From Tannerella sp. (lineage in GTDB: Bacteria > Bacteroidota > Bacteroidia > Bacteroidales > Tannerellaceae), in contig JAITDQ010000102.1 in assembly GCA_031282485.1 (NCBI GenBank), positions 1 to 17,216 of the forward strand: 17,216 nt of DNA. The letters run 5' to 3'. A program made the position numbers and the translations under genes. A model generated the notes under the pieces. It was not told where the DNA came from. It saw only the letters and a program-made list of their open reading frames with translations, and ran no database searches. Positions within the stretch are counted from its first letter, which is position 1; each line of letters starts with the position of its first letter. This document shows positions 16,816 through 17,216 of the stretch, piece by piece.

Positions 16816-17216
16816 ATGAGAAATATGAAAACAATAGAGGCAACTATCAGTAGGGCTAATGATGGCTTTTATAGCATTTACTGCAATAATGAAATGTTCT
16901 CCGGCGGAGGTAATTCTGCGGAAGAGGCAAAAAATGATATGTTAGTGCAAATGGAGTTTTTTAAGAAAACAGCTATTGAAGAAGGGTTTTCTTATCCGAA
17001 ATTCTTAGATGAAGAATTTGAAATTGTATATAAATTTGATGTGGAAAGTTTACTGCAGTATTATTCCGGAATTTTATCTTTATCAGGAATGGAAAAGATA
17101 ACCGGTATTCATCAGAAACAATTGTGGAGCTATTTACATGGGAAAGCCAAACCACGCAAACCGCAAGTGGCTAAAATAGAAAACGCTCTACACCGTTTAG
17201 GAGACGAATTTTTATC
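16816..17216 (+). CDS. hicB: HicB-family antitoxin (3' end outside window)
   Basis: At least 133 residues are in the window, nearly the whole protein. The N-terminal half (about 4-70) is a degenerate RNase H-like HicB domain: strand TIEATISRANDGFYSIYC, then FSGGGNSAEEAKNDM leading into a helix, as in antitoxins that bind and cover HicA. The C-terminal part (about 85-132) is a helix-turn-helix of Xre/Cro type, with ITGIHQKQLWSYLHG as the recognition region and KPQVAKIENALHRLG as the last helix, giving DNA binding and autorepression. ATG at 16816 and ATG at 16825 (giving MKTIEA) are both possible starts; the second matches usual HicB beginnings better. Neighbourhood with hicA makes the call firm. 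Confidence 0.88.
   Translation, partial: MRNMKTIEATISRANDGFYSIYCNNEMFSGGGNSAEEAKNDMLVQMEFFKKTAIEEGFSYPKFLDEEFEIVYKFDVESLLQYYSGILSLSGMEKITGIHQKQLWSYLHGKAKPRKPQVAKIENALHRLGDEFL

Overview
The window is a chromosomal segment from a Bacteroidota bacterium, most likely a Bacteroidales. Three things point there. Four start regions carry the Bacteroides-type promoter (TTTG about 19-20 bp upstream of TAnnTTTG), one of them with a one-base deviation, and a fifth has a -7 box only. Almost every gene lacks a Shine-Dalgarno sequence. The gene order rpsU, xerC-like, hpf, Thr tRNAs, tuf, tRNA-Trp, secE, nusG, rplKAJL, rpoBC is the one I know from Bacteroides relatives. Species cannot be named from the sequence alone.

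Layout: (1) Positions 1-1627, minus strand: a two-gene unit of a gamma-class carbonic-anhydrase-like hexapeptide protein followed by a membrane-anchored serine hydrolase of the beta-lactamase/NylB superfamily, which runs off the left edge. (2) 1628-1836: divergent promoter region. (3) 1837-3321, plus strand: ribosomal protein bS21, a XerC/D-like tyrosine recombinase and a short ribosome hibernation factor. (4) 3347-5754: a promoter entangled with a terminator hairpin, then tRNA-Thr(TGT), tRNA-Thr(GGT), EF-Tu, a hairpin, tRNA-Trp, SecE and NusG. (5) 5825-16181: rplK, rplA, rplJ, rplL, a strong hairpin with a T-run (attenuator candidate), rpoB and rpoC, all co-directional. (6) 16182-16626: a long terminator after rpoC, a small CACGAAT repeat cluster, AT-rich spacer, and a promoter overlapped by a palindrome. 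(7) 16627-17216: a hicA-hicB type II toxin-antitoxin pair, hicB cut by the right edge.

Most of the window is conserved gene-expression machinery: a translation factor, stalk and L1-arm ribosomal proteins, the two large RNA polymerase subunits, NusG and SecE. The catalytic and binding motifs I checked are intact, and the rifampicin-pocket residues in RpoB look wild-type. The accessory parts are the left-hand hydrolase and the hicAB module with its repeat, which lie just downstream of rpoC where, in Bacteroides relatives as I remember them, the rpsL/rpsG/fusA cluster follows closely.

I found no convincing wholly new multi-gene system. The observations most worth a second look are regulatory: a textbook Shine-Dalgarno sequence in front of hpf in a genome that otherwise ignores them; a terminator hairpin that begins at the predicted start site of the tRNA-tuf operon; strong intra-operon hairpins before tRNA-Trp and rpoB; a ten-codon upstream reading frame abutting rpsU; one mismatch in each Thr tRNA; and the operator-like architecture of the hicAB promoter.
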